From assembly GCA_025786725.1 (NCBI GenBank), contig JAHLTZ010000060.1, positions 1 through 64,000 on the forward strand: a DNA stretch of 64,000 nucleotides. The letters are read 5' to 3'. Below, piece by piece: positions 19,443-30,105 of the stretch. The stretch comes from Syncephalis fuscata (Eukaryota; Zoopagomycota; Zoopagomycetes; Zoopagales; Piptocephalidaceae). A model generated the notes under the pieces. The model saw only the letters and a list, made by a program, of their open reading frames with translations, made no database searches and was not told where the DNA came from. Made by a program: the position numbers and the translations under genes. The first letter of the stretch is position 1. Each line of letters starts with the position of its first letter.

Positions 19443-20417
19443 TTATACTGTATTTACAAATAAAAATATTATATGCCATATAATTAGTGTATAAGGCATC
19501 AATATTAATATTAAATAATCGGTACAATCAGTAAATGGCATAGTTAATATATGGTCAGTCGACGTATAATATAACTTACCGCCTATTAATATTAAGTTAT
19601 TTATATGCATAATACATGACATAATTAGTGCATAGTTAGTTAACATACAACACAACTTACAGTCTATTAATATTGTTATTTATACACATAATACATGGTA
19701 CATAATTAGTGCATAATCAGTTGATATATAATATAACTTACCCCCTATTAATAATAAGTTATTTATATGCATAGTACATGACATAGTTAGTACATAGTTA
19801 GTTAACATACAACACAACTTACACCCTATTAATATCAAGTTGTTTATACGCATAATACGTGGTACATAATTAGTGCATAATCAGTTGATATATAATATAA
19901 CTTACAATCTATTAAGTTATTTATACGCATAATACATGGTGCATAGTCAGTGCATAATTAGTCAATATATAATACAACTTACATTCTATTAATATTAAAT
20001 TATTTATACGCATAATACATGGTACATAATTAGTGTATAATCAGTCAATATATAATATAACTTACTGCCTATTAATATTAAGTTGTTTATACGCATAATA
20101 CGTGGTACATAATTAGTACATGATCAGTCAATAATAGTATAACTTACAACCTATTAGTATTAAGTTATTTATGCGCGTAATAAACGGTACATAATTAGTG
20201 CATAGTCAGTCAATATACAATACAACTTACTCCCTATTAATATTAAGTTAGAAATACTGTTAGTAAGCATGATAATATAATATATCTATTGTCATCGAAA
20301 CATACGACGAACCAAAGTTGATTTATCATCTACCATAGCTGGTTTAGCATCTACTATGGTTGTAGCGGCTATCAAAGCCACAAGGACGATGCAAATAACG
20401 GCAATGGAAAGCTTCAT
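19443..20417 (-). CDS. Secreted peptide precursor assembled from nine consecutive 3-nt exons
   Basis: Exon 1 (20306-20417) encodes a signal peptide (KLSIAVICIVLVALIAATT) and a short pro-region ending DKSTLVR plus one base, followed by donor GTATGT. Intron 1 has a perfect TACTAAC branch motif and ends TTAATAG. Then come nine 3-nt exons on the minus strand: 20231-20233 GGA, 20148-20150 GTT, 20066-20068 GCA, 19983-19985 AAT, 19906-19908 ATT, 19823-19825 GGT, 19742-19744 GGG, 19661-19663 ACT, 19580-19582 GCG. Each is preceded by an AG and followed by GTAAGTT. The last intron ends AAATACAG at 19448 and exon 11 supplies TA TAA. In phase 1 this reads R-S-C-K-Y-W-W-D-C-V-stop, 47 residues in all. RR is a Kex2-type site, and the two cysteines could close a ring. 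Splice signals and the repeat are seen; transcription and processing are inferred. Confidence 0.7.
19465..20240 (-). repeat. Tandem array of near-identical introns (~82-bp unit)
   Basis: About nine copies of a unit of 77-83 bp (74-80-nt intron plus a 3-nt exon), with a decayed copy at the 19470 end. On the minus strand each unit reads GTAAGTT, an AT-rich body with CACTAATTATG (branch-like), a TATAAATAACTTAATATTAATAG end, then three variable bases. The plus-strand flanks ACTTAC and CTATTA are unchanged at all nine junctions. Two sub-types alternate: the units at 19661 and 19823 share TTAACATACAACACAACTTAC, and those at 19742 and 19906 share CAGTTGATATATAATATAAC. This points to duplication in two-unit blocks. 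Confidence 0.9.
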
Positions 20418-22104
20418 GGTAATATTGATTTGTTGAGACAAACGAATAAAAAAGATAGTAGAGTGTGATTGGTATAAAGTGTATAGTGGTGCGTGTTTAG
20501 CAAGGAGTAGAGTGTGATGATGATATCGCAGTTGGTTGTGTATATTTTGTGGGCTATTTAAACTTATGGCTATGTAGAGATACTAGTATACTGTAATATA
20601 TGAGGTATATTTTTGGTGTATAATATGAACCAATAAAGCAATCCAGGTGATGGTCTGAAATGCGCATGCACCAATAGATTCATGGCGTGACAGCATGCTT
20701 TCCAGCTTTGATTTTGACCTGCTCGGCATTTACACAAATGACGTAACAATGTTTATAATCCAGTACATATGCGATAGAGATAGATATACTAGCCTGTATT
20801 TTTGTCGCATGGTTTAACTATTTGCTAAAAACAAGTACATTATTTGGTTTTGTAAAAATTATAATGATGTCTTTGCTGCTGCTTCCACTGAATGACTCGA
20901 CCCCAATGTCTACATGCATACAAAATAGCACACAACACTGATGCAAAAACAAGTTTAATATATGAAACTAGTATTTTTTTTATATAGCTCTTTACTTCTA
21001 TACATAAGCTAATTATAATTTTTAAATTATAAAGCGTGTTGATTGGTACATGTGTGCATTTCATTCGACACTATGCTCATTGTTATGGGATAGCAATTGT
21101 TTTGAATTCACAAATGCATCATGCCACCTAGACATATTGTGCTACATGTCGTGCAACTACTATCATCCAAATGGCGGTTAATTCAAATTATCTAAAATTG
21201 ACTATACAATAAGTACTATTTGTAGGGTGATGCATCACAGCATTTTGAGCAATGGAACACTCCAACATGTCATTTTCGTCGTCAGTTTTCAGTTGTAAAC
21301 TAGATTGCATCGGATAAATTACACGCAATGCAATATGTAGACACTAGATTAGACACAGTAAAAAGCTCTAACCAATTACCAACAAGCTCGAGTGCATAAT
21401 GTTAATGGATTGCATATAAACCGGTAATCATCCAAGGCCTAACTGCTGCTTATATTTCTGAAACTTAATTCTGGCAAGTCAAGCAAGATGGAATATAGAA
21501 GAACAAGCCAAAGCAGAAACCAATGAAAAAAACAATCAGCAGCTCAAAGGCTTACTGGTTTAACCTATAGCAAATCATTACAGTTATGCTATGCTGAACT
21601 GCGTTTATCAAAAGTCGACTGTTGCTGATGCGACCAGAACGGTAGCAATGATGGAATATTGGAGAATAGAATACCATTTAGATACAAGAACCCACACTGT
21701 ACGTAGTAACAACAATAACAATTGCGGAATGGCATGTAATTACAATCATATGGCTTTTATTAATATTTGATTAATTTTTCTACATATAGCCAACAACGGC
21801 AATGATCAATCTCAAATATTTCAAAGAAATCAAGTAGAATGTTACATTGTTTAAATATTTAATATTATTACCGATACAATGTTCAGTTACATTTAATCAA
21901 TTTTATGGAAATAATAATGGACAATAATATTACATTAGTATTTATTGTGAATGATCATTTAAACACAAATTAATTTAATCAATTCGTCAATTATTTAAAT
22001 CATTATTTCTATTTCATATTGATTGTTTGGCTTGTTTATTATTATTGTTGTTGTGTTGCTGTTGCTGTTGCAACTATTGTTTATCTATAATCTCTAATGC
22101 AACT
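20418..22104. other. Promoter of the peptide gene and gene-poor spacer
   Basis: Immediately upstream of the peptide gene are two copies of GTAGAGTGTGAT (about 20458 and 20507 on the plus strand) and AT-rich TATA-like stretches. The rest has no supported gene. It includes repeat R2 copy 2 (21641-21800). Confidence 0.4.
21641..21805. repeat. Dispersed repeat R2, copy 2
   Basis: Best-preserved partner of the copy at 17551-17735, in the same orientation; the two share ACAAGAACCCACACTGTACG and following blocks over roughly 160 bp. Confidence 0.75.
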
Positions 22105-23820
22105 ATGGAGGAAGGCGAACTAGACTTAGACGCTAAACTTGCCGCTTCTAAAAACAACGGGCAGCCTAGTCATCGCGAAAATCTTGTACATTCTAGTACA
22201 AGCGAGTCAATCGCGTCAGGAGAACAGCAAACAGCACTAGGCCGGTCTAAATGGGAGTCTGATCACGAGTATAGCGATGACAATGAGAATAATACAACAC
22301 TTAGAAAGCGAAAGCCGGCAAAAACCGAACGTAAACGATTAAAACGACGAAAAGAAACTGTAACAATGGCAGAAGAAGAAAAGACGATTGATACAATGGA
22401 AGTAACATCTAAAGCACACCAAGAACCGCTCAATCAATCATCTGATATGGCGACAGCAGCAATGCATCAGCTATCGGTAAAAGAAGTATGGAAGCCACGA
22501 CCACAGCCACAGCCACCGACCATTCGACGATGTGGATCGGTCGATCGATATGAACGACTGAATCGTATTGATGAAGGCTCTTATGGCGTTGTTTATCGGG
22601 CACGTGATCGTGAAACCGGCGAAATAGTTGCGCTAAAACGACTCAAATGCGAGCATCAAGATCGAGTAGGCTTTCCAGTTACTGATCTACGTGAAATTCA
22701 TACACTTTTATGGGTCAAACATGAGAATATTGTCAATGTACGGGAGATTGTTGTAGGGAGTGGTACACCACCAAAGTAAGTGTAAACAATAACTATAGTA
22801 ATAATAATAATAATAATAGCTGGATCATTAATACACTAATGATTAGAGTATTTATTGTGATGGATTTCCTTGAACATGACCTAAAGACGTTAATGACGGG
22901 TATGCGCTCGCCATTCATGCAGTCGGAGGTAAAAACTCTTATGTTACAGCTATTGTCGGCTGTGAGTACACTGCATCGTAATTGGATTATTCATCGTGAT
23001 TTAAAAACAAGTAATTTGTTGATGAATAATCGCGGTCGTGTTAAAGTAGCCGATTTTGGTTTGGCGCGTAAATTTGGTAGTCCACTTAATGCAATGACCA
23101 TCCCTGTTGTGACACTATGGTATCGGTAAGCCGTATGCATAACAGGTGCCTTAATAGCAACGCTAACGTAGTGACGATAAATGACCAATATTAGTGCGCC
23201 AGAACTGCTCTTAGGCGCTAAGGAGTATACGACGGCGGTTGATATGTGGTCAATTGGTTGTATATTCGGAGAAATGCTACTTAATGAACCGATGATACCA
23301 GGTCGTGGTGAGATAGATCAGTTGAATAAGGTAAAAAATAGGAATTAAATACATAATGGATATTAATAGATCTACAGATATTTCAATTACTTGGGACACC
23401 CAATGAAGAATTTGGCCCGGATTAAATCAATTACCAAGTGCCAAAAGTATTAATTTTGTAGAGCAGCCGTAAGTAGTATTGATAACAAAATAAATGGATA
23501 ATTAATCGGTATGGATAGATATAATATGCTTCGATCCAAATTTAAATACGTTACAGCAAACGGAATAGATTTGCTGGGACAGTTTCTTACTTATGATCCG
23601 GAGAAGCGGATTACGGCAGAGAAAGCATTACAGCATCCGTATTTTAGGTAAGTGTTGGGCTATGATGAATCTTAGATGATTAATGAATACAATGAACAGC
23701 GAGAATCCACCGCCACAGCACCCGGATCTCTTTCCTAGCTGGCCATCAAAAGCGTCTAAAGAACGAGCCGGTGCTATGGTATCACCTGTACTTATTGTTC
23801 CCGAAGCAAATATGGAATAA
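22105..23820 (+). CDS. CDK11-like cyclin-dependent kinase (PITSLRE family)
   Basis: Six exons: 22105-22775, 22847-23125, 23195-23330, 23378-23468, 23519-23647, 23700-23820. About 475 residues if one missing base is allowed. A charged N-terminal extension (MEEGELDLD; basic [17 protein letters not shown]) precedes the kinase domain. Motifs: [34 protein letters not shown] (PITSLRE variant PVTDLRE), [14 protein letters not shown] (HRDLKTSN is diagnostic for CDK11), [47 protein letters not shown]. In exon 4 the conserved IWPGLNQLP frame is reached only by adding a base at GAAGAATTTGG (23406-23416). CDK11 acts with cyclin L in transcription and splicing. The start is the ATG beginning the acidic extension. 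Confidence 0.93.
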
Positions 23821-24156
23821 AATAGCTTGTTTAATTGTTATACTATTGATAGATCGTAGTTGATACGAATAACTGTAATGACTCAAGACACAGCATAAAT
23901 TAATGTTGTTTTATTAACAGACTATGATTAAAGAAAGCATTTGTGAAATTGGCATTATTAGCTGTATCGTCAACAATTGATTTATTGGATTTAAATGTAT
24001 TATAAAAGCTATATTTACTGCAACTATGTCCATGTTGAATGTGCGAGTTGAATGGTACAAAAATTACCGATCGGCTGCTGAGAGTCATTCAAGATTTGCA
24101 TTGAACCATCTCTGTAAGTTAAACCTTGAGATAATTGTTTATAATATCGTTAACCA
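23821..24156. other. Convergent 3' flanks
   Basis: Short region between the CDK11 stop and the stop of the minus-strand secreted-protein gene. Shared 3' UTR space; no other feature seen. Confidence 0.5.
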
Positions 24157-25206
24157 TCACGTTAATACGGGGTTGTCCTCGATATGCTCAAACTTGTTAG
24201 AAGACGTAATTGGTTCTGGTCGTGCATTTTTGTAATTGTATAGCACAATCTCCTTTCCGTTGTTCACGCAGATATCTAGTAATTACATATTTTAGTAAAT
24301 CAGAAATTATTAATCTATACGCTTACTTTCTGCTTTTAAATCGTACAGCCATCCCAAGTTGTATAATTCGTTCATGCCTAGTTTGCAATTAATTATTAAA
24401 GTATGATAGCATTGTTTAAATACTTACCATCTTGAATTTGTTTTCCCAAACTTGCCGATGTAGCAATCATTTTCTCTTTAGGAAGCCCATTAAAAATGGG
24501 TTTATATTGCCTGAGATTGACGTGGCAAATGTTTGGAGCTATATAGCAAATGCCATCTTTCAACTTGAAAGAAGTTGTGGAGCGAAGAATCAAATCCTTG
24601 AGAGATGAAGGCTTTGTTTTCTTTGGGTTAAACTTTGGGAGACTCTGTTTTGGTATATCAATTAATTAGTGGTTATTTAATAATGTGTTGTTGCTACATA
24701 CCTTGTAGACCTGAAGAGTCCGGTCCTTGATATTGTTTTGATTGTCGCTGCCGCATGCAATGGTGATTGGATTAATACCATTTCTTCCCTCAGTATAGCA
24801 TACACCATCTGCACAAGCAAATGCAGACTTGATGGAAACTGATCTTGGACCAAACTTGGTAAATTCCTGACTTGGAATAGTGGGAAGATCACTCAGCTGA
24901 TAGGCTAGATGTACGTTAATAAATAGTGTATTGGCAGGCAATTCATCATTGTAGTTACATACTCTTTCCAAACAGACTCATACCAGCAGCATCTTGGGTA
25001 TTTAGCACCAGTCCTAGGATGTAAATGGCGGCAATAGCGTTAAACTTGCTTGAGAAGATCTTGTAAATTGGATTTTTTGTTGACAATATAGAAATTCGTA
25101 AAAAGTAGAAATGTAAAAATGTAAGATCTAAAAGTGAACTGGTTGATGTTGATAATAGGTAGGCAAAGCAAATATGCTTTCGCTTTATAGCTTGGAACAT
25201 TGACAT
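24157..25206 (-). CDS. Secreted or membrane-anchored protein with two related Cys modules
   Basis: Five exons, 24963-25206, 24702-24904, 24428-24644, 24327-24377, 24157-24275, total 834 nt (277 residues), all phases matching. Near residues 55-75 lies a hydrophobic leader ending in small residues (FNAIAAIYILGLVLNTQDAAG); the ~50 residues before it are unusual, so the true start may be missing or differ. Two modules look duplicated: TKFGPRSVSIKSAFACADGVCYTEG and PKFNPKKTKPSS...TTSFKLKDGICYIAP, sharing KF-P, S-S and DG-CY. A further cysteine lies in NICVNNGKE. I do not recognise the family. Exon phasing and a leader support a real secreted gene. Confidence 0.7.
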
Positions 25207-26819
25207 TTGTGGCTAATCTACAAAAGAAGAAACATCAAACTGTCAGCTGTATTTGGAATGCACACAAGATCAGTTTAAAATTTGGAAATATACACGAGGT
25301 ATATAAGCTAGAATAAAAATAGCTGAAACAATACAAGCTTTGTATACTCGAATGTAATTCAGCCATTGGTCGAATGGTATATTGCGTGGTTTGAATTGTG
25401 GCTCCTAATCAAATTATACCAAAATAATCTAATTGAATTGCTTTATATGGCGTGGTGATGGCAATTAACTGACTACCCCTATATTGCAAACACTGATAAG
25501 CCTACTGCTATTGTGTCTATCCTAGTTTTATGTTCAAATGGCTATAAAACACTTCAAGGTTTTTAAAATAAAAGGAAATGATTGGATAGAAAATATATAC
25601 ATACAGAATAGTGATGATGAATCTATGATAATAATTATTTAATAGCCGATTCTACTCACCACTGAATTTCATATTAAATAGAACAAATATCTGGTTCAAT
25701 TGCAATTGGTGTTAAGCTTAATTACTTGATTTTAAATCACACTAAATAAGCTTGCTAACGGTTGCAATTTTAAGAGTAAAAATAGTGATCCAACAAGATT
25801 ACAGCTATTTGTCCTCATAAGACCATTCCAGCAACAAATGTCAGTTGTTCTGACTGCTAGAAAGCAGAAAGCAGGTCTAATAAAGATTGCCCAATGCAAT
25901 CTTAAACATTTGATGACTGTCTATATAATTCTGGTAATGGTACTATTAATATATTACCAAATATACTACATGTGATGTTGCTACATTCTCAAATATAAAA
26001 CCAAAAGGTGTACGAGTAAAAGTATTAAGTACATATTTAATTATTTAATATACACTACAACTGTGATAGCTCAACAGATGCTATTATTTTTATTACAAAA
26101 CTTGGTCTGCTTTTAATTGAATAAAAAAGACATTGTTAAAATAACAGTAATAAAGTGATGTAATATTGATCAAACAGCTAAAGGTGAAAAAGAAATTGAA
26201 ATAGTAGCTTAGTCAAATGTTTTAATATCAATTTAATAAAATACTATTAGTATAAATGAATTTAACTTGTAAAAATCTGTAATTGTATAAACGTTTCTTA
26301 TTCAACAAATACAAACTAGTAATAAAACAACTATAAAAAAGAAATCTATTATGGTAAAATTTAAAAACGGTGTATTTTCCTAATTTCCTTTAGTTTTATA
26401 CGTTTTACGGCTGGTGAAAATGGGACATGTACAAGTTTATGCATCAGCCAATGACGGTATGTACGACTACAACGATAGATCCAAATAATAGTGTAATACT
26501 GAAGTGTATATAAAAACTGCTTTATAAATTTGCTATGATGTAATAGAATAATCAGCAGCATAAATATCTAGTAACAATGATGGTAGATTTATGTATCGGC
26601 ATTAATGTTTGTCAAATATAGTAATAGGAATGCCGTAGTAGCAAAAATAGCAGTGCTTAATCATCGATAGTTATGCCATTATGACGACTTTGGTTTCAGT
26701 TTCATTGGCTGATTTGTATTGTCAGTCTGAAACCTTTATATATTTTTGTTCACTGTATCAGCAAGCCATAGACATACTTTTTCCTTGGTTACAACTGATT
26801 TTCATTTTACTTGTGCATC
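25207..26819. other. AT-rich intergenic region
   Basis: Upstream of both neighbouring genes. Only short AT-rich frames (for example 26361-26561 on the minus strand, no domain). No repeat match recognised. Confidence 0.4.
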
Positions 26820-27560
26820 ATGAGCTCGCAACAAAAAGACATGTCACAGCATCAGCCGAAAAAAGAACGTCGTCAGTCATTTGACTTGATCGATACTGGC
26901 AAGCATGGATCGAAGGAGGGCCCCGACTATGCCATTGATCTTCAGGACCATACTGGTGTGGTGGATGACAAGACACATCTTAAAGATGACATTTATACTA
27001 CCAACTATTACAACCGATATGCTGCCAAAGATGCTTCAACAGGAGCCGGATTTGAACCCGCTGTTTCTCAACGTATTGCCACCGAGCCGGATAAAGAGAA
27101 CGAGGGAGGAGCCAGCACTCGGCATTTGTCCAGTTCGGCCGATGTATCCGACCAAGACTCCTCGGTTTTCGAGTTGCGCGGTGCTCCCAGTCAAGCAGAA
27201 TCTGCAGAAGAAACAGCAGCACGTATTCGTGCCGGCTTAAGAGAGCACATAAAAAATGATCCCAACGTTGCACCACTGATGTTCAATCGTGACGGCTCGC
27301 GCCACGAGTCACTTAACATGAAACTTCAAGCTGATAATGCCCAGTGCTTCAAGGAGCCGGGATACTTTGGAGCCGGCATTTGCGGACATGCAGCAGATGA
27401 ACAAGCATTTGCCCATCCTCTTTCGGCCACAGGCCGTCGACGTGAATCGGTTATGTTAAACGAAATGGAGGAACAAAATGTGCATCGTCGATACAGTACT
27501 AGTTCTGGACCATTTGAGTTAGATGATAAATTGACCGAAGAGCCTTCATCGTTGGACTAG
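26820..27560 (+). CDS. Intronless hypothetical protein, hydrophilic and disordered
   Basis: 246 residues from the ATG at 26820 (MSSQQKDMSQHQPKKERR). Rich in Asp, Glu, Ser and Gln with scattered Tyr; no transmembrane segment or leader. Charged patches include GKHGSKEGPDYAIDLQDHTG and SAEETAARIRAGLREHI, the latter a likely amphipathic helix. RRRESVMLNEMEE and RRYSTSSG look like basophilic kinase target contexts. Its lack of introns is unusual here, where most genes have several. No family recognised; coding is supported by length, a higher GC content than its flanks and a clean start/stop. Confidence 0.75.
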   Translation: MSSQQKDMSQHQPKKERRQSFDLIDTGKHGSKEGPDYAIDLQDHTGVVDDKTHLKDDIYTTNYYNRYAAKDASTGAGFEPAVSQRIATEPDKENEGGASTRHLSSSADVSDQDSSVFELRGAPSQAESAEETAARIRAGLREHIKNDPNVAPLMFNRDGSRHESLNMKLQADNAQCFKEPGYFGAGICGHAADEQAFAHPLSATGRRRESVMLNEMEEQNVHRRYSTSSGPFELDDKLTEEPSSLD

Positions 27561-27940
27561 GACATTGTAAATAGTATAACGAGTAGCCGCTTAATAAATA
27601 GCTTCGCAAATAATGTCATATTTTTATTATATCACTTTAAACTTGTTGATTTTATTGGTAGAGATGCAATAGTAATACTAATATTATGCTATGTTTTGTA
27701 TCCAGTTATTCGATATGAGATTGCAATGCGAATAGTATACTTTTTATATTATATTATGTAACTAATATAATAGCATTTTACATTAGCAATATACGTAAGA
27801 AATATTCATCAATAGTCGCAAAGAGAAATGCATGAATCACGTATATTTATAAACAAAAACAACTAATCGGCGTTTACGTAATTAGCACACTAATACAGAT
27901 ATTAGCCATAGATGACAGAACTGTACAACTAACAGTGCAT
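27561..27940. other. Convergent 3' flanks
   Basis: AT-rich space between two converging stops; nothing further supported. Confidence 0.5.
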
Positions 27941-28542
27941 TTAATAATCATTGTAGTCGTCGTACTCGTCATGAATATTAAAATAACGTGGTTGCGCAAC
28001 GTAGCGGCTCGATGTAGGCCGCTGATTAAAATTAGTATGATTAAATCTTCTGCTATTTGAGGTGTTTGTCGCATTATCAATACTGATATAATCTTCTTGG
28101 CACGATCTAAACGTCGTAAAGGCCGTTTGATTGCCGTATCCCTGCGCTGATGAACCAATTTTGTAATCTATGCATATTCCAGTGCCATCATTGGTATTAC
28201 TATAGGCACTCCTGTGATTCTGGGTATCATCCCTGGTGTAGGTAGCGTAATTTTTCTTATCGTAATTCTTATTATTATTACTGGACGTGTTGCTTATAGT
28301 TGTGTCAGTAGATTTATACAATCCATGTACAAGAAATGCCTCAGCATCATCAATATTGTCAAATCGTTTGTATCGAGCATTAGAGTGTCCTTCTACCTGT
28401 TGCTTAGCTTCTTCCCTAGTAAGCAGCGTTAGATCGTGTCTCTATATCTGTTTATCCTTTACCATATTAAATAAATACCTGGTTCTCGCCCTTCTTTCAC
28501 AGCATAATAGCCTCTTCCTCCCGTTTTCTTGTTCTTACCCAT
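27941..28542 (-). CDS. Stand-alone RNase H1 hybrid-binding-domain (viroplasmin-fold) protein
   Basis: Two exons, 28463-28542 and 27941-28415, phase 2, 184 residues. The N-terminus MGKNKKTGGRGYYAVKEGREPGIYLIW joined to EEAKQQVEGHSNARYKRFDNIDDAEAFL is the hybrid-binding domain of eukaryotic RNase H1 (YYAV-x-GR-x-PGIY-x-x-W; V-x-G; ARYKxF; A-x-AF). That domain grips RNA/DNA hybrids or double-stranded RNA. The remaining ~120 residues are Asn/Thr/Ser/Tyr-rich and end DEYDDYNDY; none of the catalytic D-E-D-D residues of RNase H is present. So this is a binding-only protein or a split relative of RNase H1. The start is the first ATG, right before the lysine-rich lead-in typical of the domain. Confidence 0.87.
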
Positions 28543-29078
28543 TGTGTTGTTGTAATGACAAAGAAATGGTAATTTAAAAATAAAGAAAAGTGAAAAATAT
28601 TGCGTTTATGTGCAAAACACCTCGTTTGATCGTAATAGTCGTATAATAGATATTCCAAAATAAGCATAGTTAATATGCTCCTTGCTTTGCTTCCATAATT
28701 ATTGTGTTAATGAACAGCTTATATACAACTCAACAGCTATACATGGCACTTCTTATTCGGCGCACAAACTGTACTGTCTACTATTAAAGCAGTTATCATA
28801 CTTCAAACAAAAATTGTATTGCTACGCTGAATATTTAGCAACTCAGCTGTTTTACATCAGTGACCATTTGTAGACCAAACATCGTTATATTATAGACCAC
28901 TGTTAGTATGCAAGTAGCTTTTATGTACAGTAATTAATTATTTAGAATGACACAATGTTTTCACGTAGGTTTAAGCGTGATTTACTGTATTTTAGAATAT
29001 TAGTGCTATTGTAGGTTAATTTGTTAAAGCTATTCATTAATATTAAAACAAAGCTATAGAATAAATGATTTTCAAAGT
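28543..29078. other. Spacer
   Basis: AT-rich; contains the promoter of the hybrid-binding gene and the 3' flank of the 7TM gene. No other feature. Confidence 0.4.
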
Positions 29079-30105
29079 TTATATTAGCGTTAATAGTGAT
29101 ATATAGTTGGTAATGGTTGCAACCCGACTAGAATAGCCTGTTCTAGTTGTATTTATATTAACGCCACTACTGTAGATATTATTTTGCCGATTCACCGTCA
29201 AGGTGCTGGAGTCACTGCTCGTATGTTTTTTTGTACCATAGTTCACAAGTATTGTCGATGTAATATACCTAGATAGGTTTAGTAATATTCTGGATAATAT
29301 AAACTACTTACCAATCAATAATGTAAAAGTTCGTTGATAAGGGCCCTCCCATTTTAAAAATAATAAAGCTACAACATAATATATTGCAGAAAACTACCAA
29401 ACACATGGTCTGTATACCGTCATGAGCCAATCGCTTCCATGCGTCAGATCCATATTTTTTATAATGCTTATAGGTTACTGCACTAAAGATACCTGAGAAA
29501 AGTATATTGCTAGGAATCATCATACCGATCCAGTACCATACAACAATATGTTGATGATTAAAAGTGCAACCAGAGTGTTCATCCAGTGTAACATATGACC
29601 ATCCGTATGCAATAATAAAAAAGAAAAACTGTGGAAGAATGCAAATGGTGCCGCAAATAGCTACCCAGCGTTGCGACAACAGCACAAGGTAAGCTTTGTA
29701 AAGTATAACAATGCTGTTAAAAAATACAGAAAAACCTATACTCGCCATAATGCACCAAATAAGTATTCTACAGTTCAGCTGGTTGGTTAGTGATGCTACA
29801 ATAAATAGTATAGTATTTACGATGCCTAAAAATGACGGCAGAAAATAGCATAAATCAGATAGTTTGTACGACTGTGCCTTAATATGCCGGAATAGACGTA
29901 TCAGATTGTAGGCAAATAACGTCCCCAGCATGGTTGCAAGTGCTAGTTGAATATGAAGTCCCATTATTCGGTTCTGAACTTCAACGTTGGGTGTTTCGCC
30001 GCGACTTGATCTCATATTTATGTAACTAAGAAAAGCAATTTCACCGAGCGGATGCAATGGAATACCAAACAGCTTGGTTGCATTTGCTTCCCATGGTTCA
30101 TCCAT
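29079..30105 (-). CDS. Seven-transmembrane receptor-like protein, copy A
   Basis: Exons 29312-30105 and 29079-29268, phase 2, 327 residues. After a short extracellular N-terminus with one N-glycosylation site (EANATKLF), hydrophobic segments appear at LALATMLGTLFAYNLI, LCYFLPSFLGIVNTILFIVA, ILIWCIMASIGFSVFFNSIVIL, WVAICGTICILPQFFFFIIAYGW, VVWYWIGMMIPSNILFSGIF, and TMCLVVFCNILCCSFIIF, with another near LSTNFYIIDWYITSTILV. About seven passes and a Ser/Thr/Asn-rich cytoplasmic tail fit a GPCR-like topology. Conserved Cys in TM3 and in GCTF of the loop could form a disulfide. I cannot place it in a named receptor class. Copy B lies 1.6 kb upstream on the same strand (31754-32760). Confidence 0.75.

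Noticed and set aside
19465-20240. Plain AT-rich minisatellite or CRISPR-like array
   Set aside because: Units carry donor, branch and acceptor in order with invariant splice sites and only a 3-nt variable part; CRISPR spacers would be 25-40 nt and this is a eukaryote.
20292-20417. 41-residue ORF ending ...LVRRMFR-stop as a complete unspliced peptide
   Set aside because: A GTATGT donor lies inside the last codons, a perfect TACTAAC branch and TTAATAG acceptor follow, and splicing gives a longer sensible frame; kept only as the read-through alternative.
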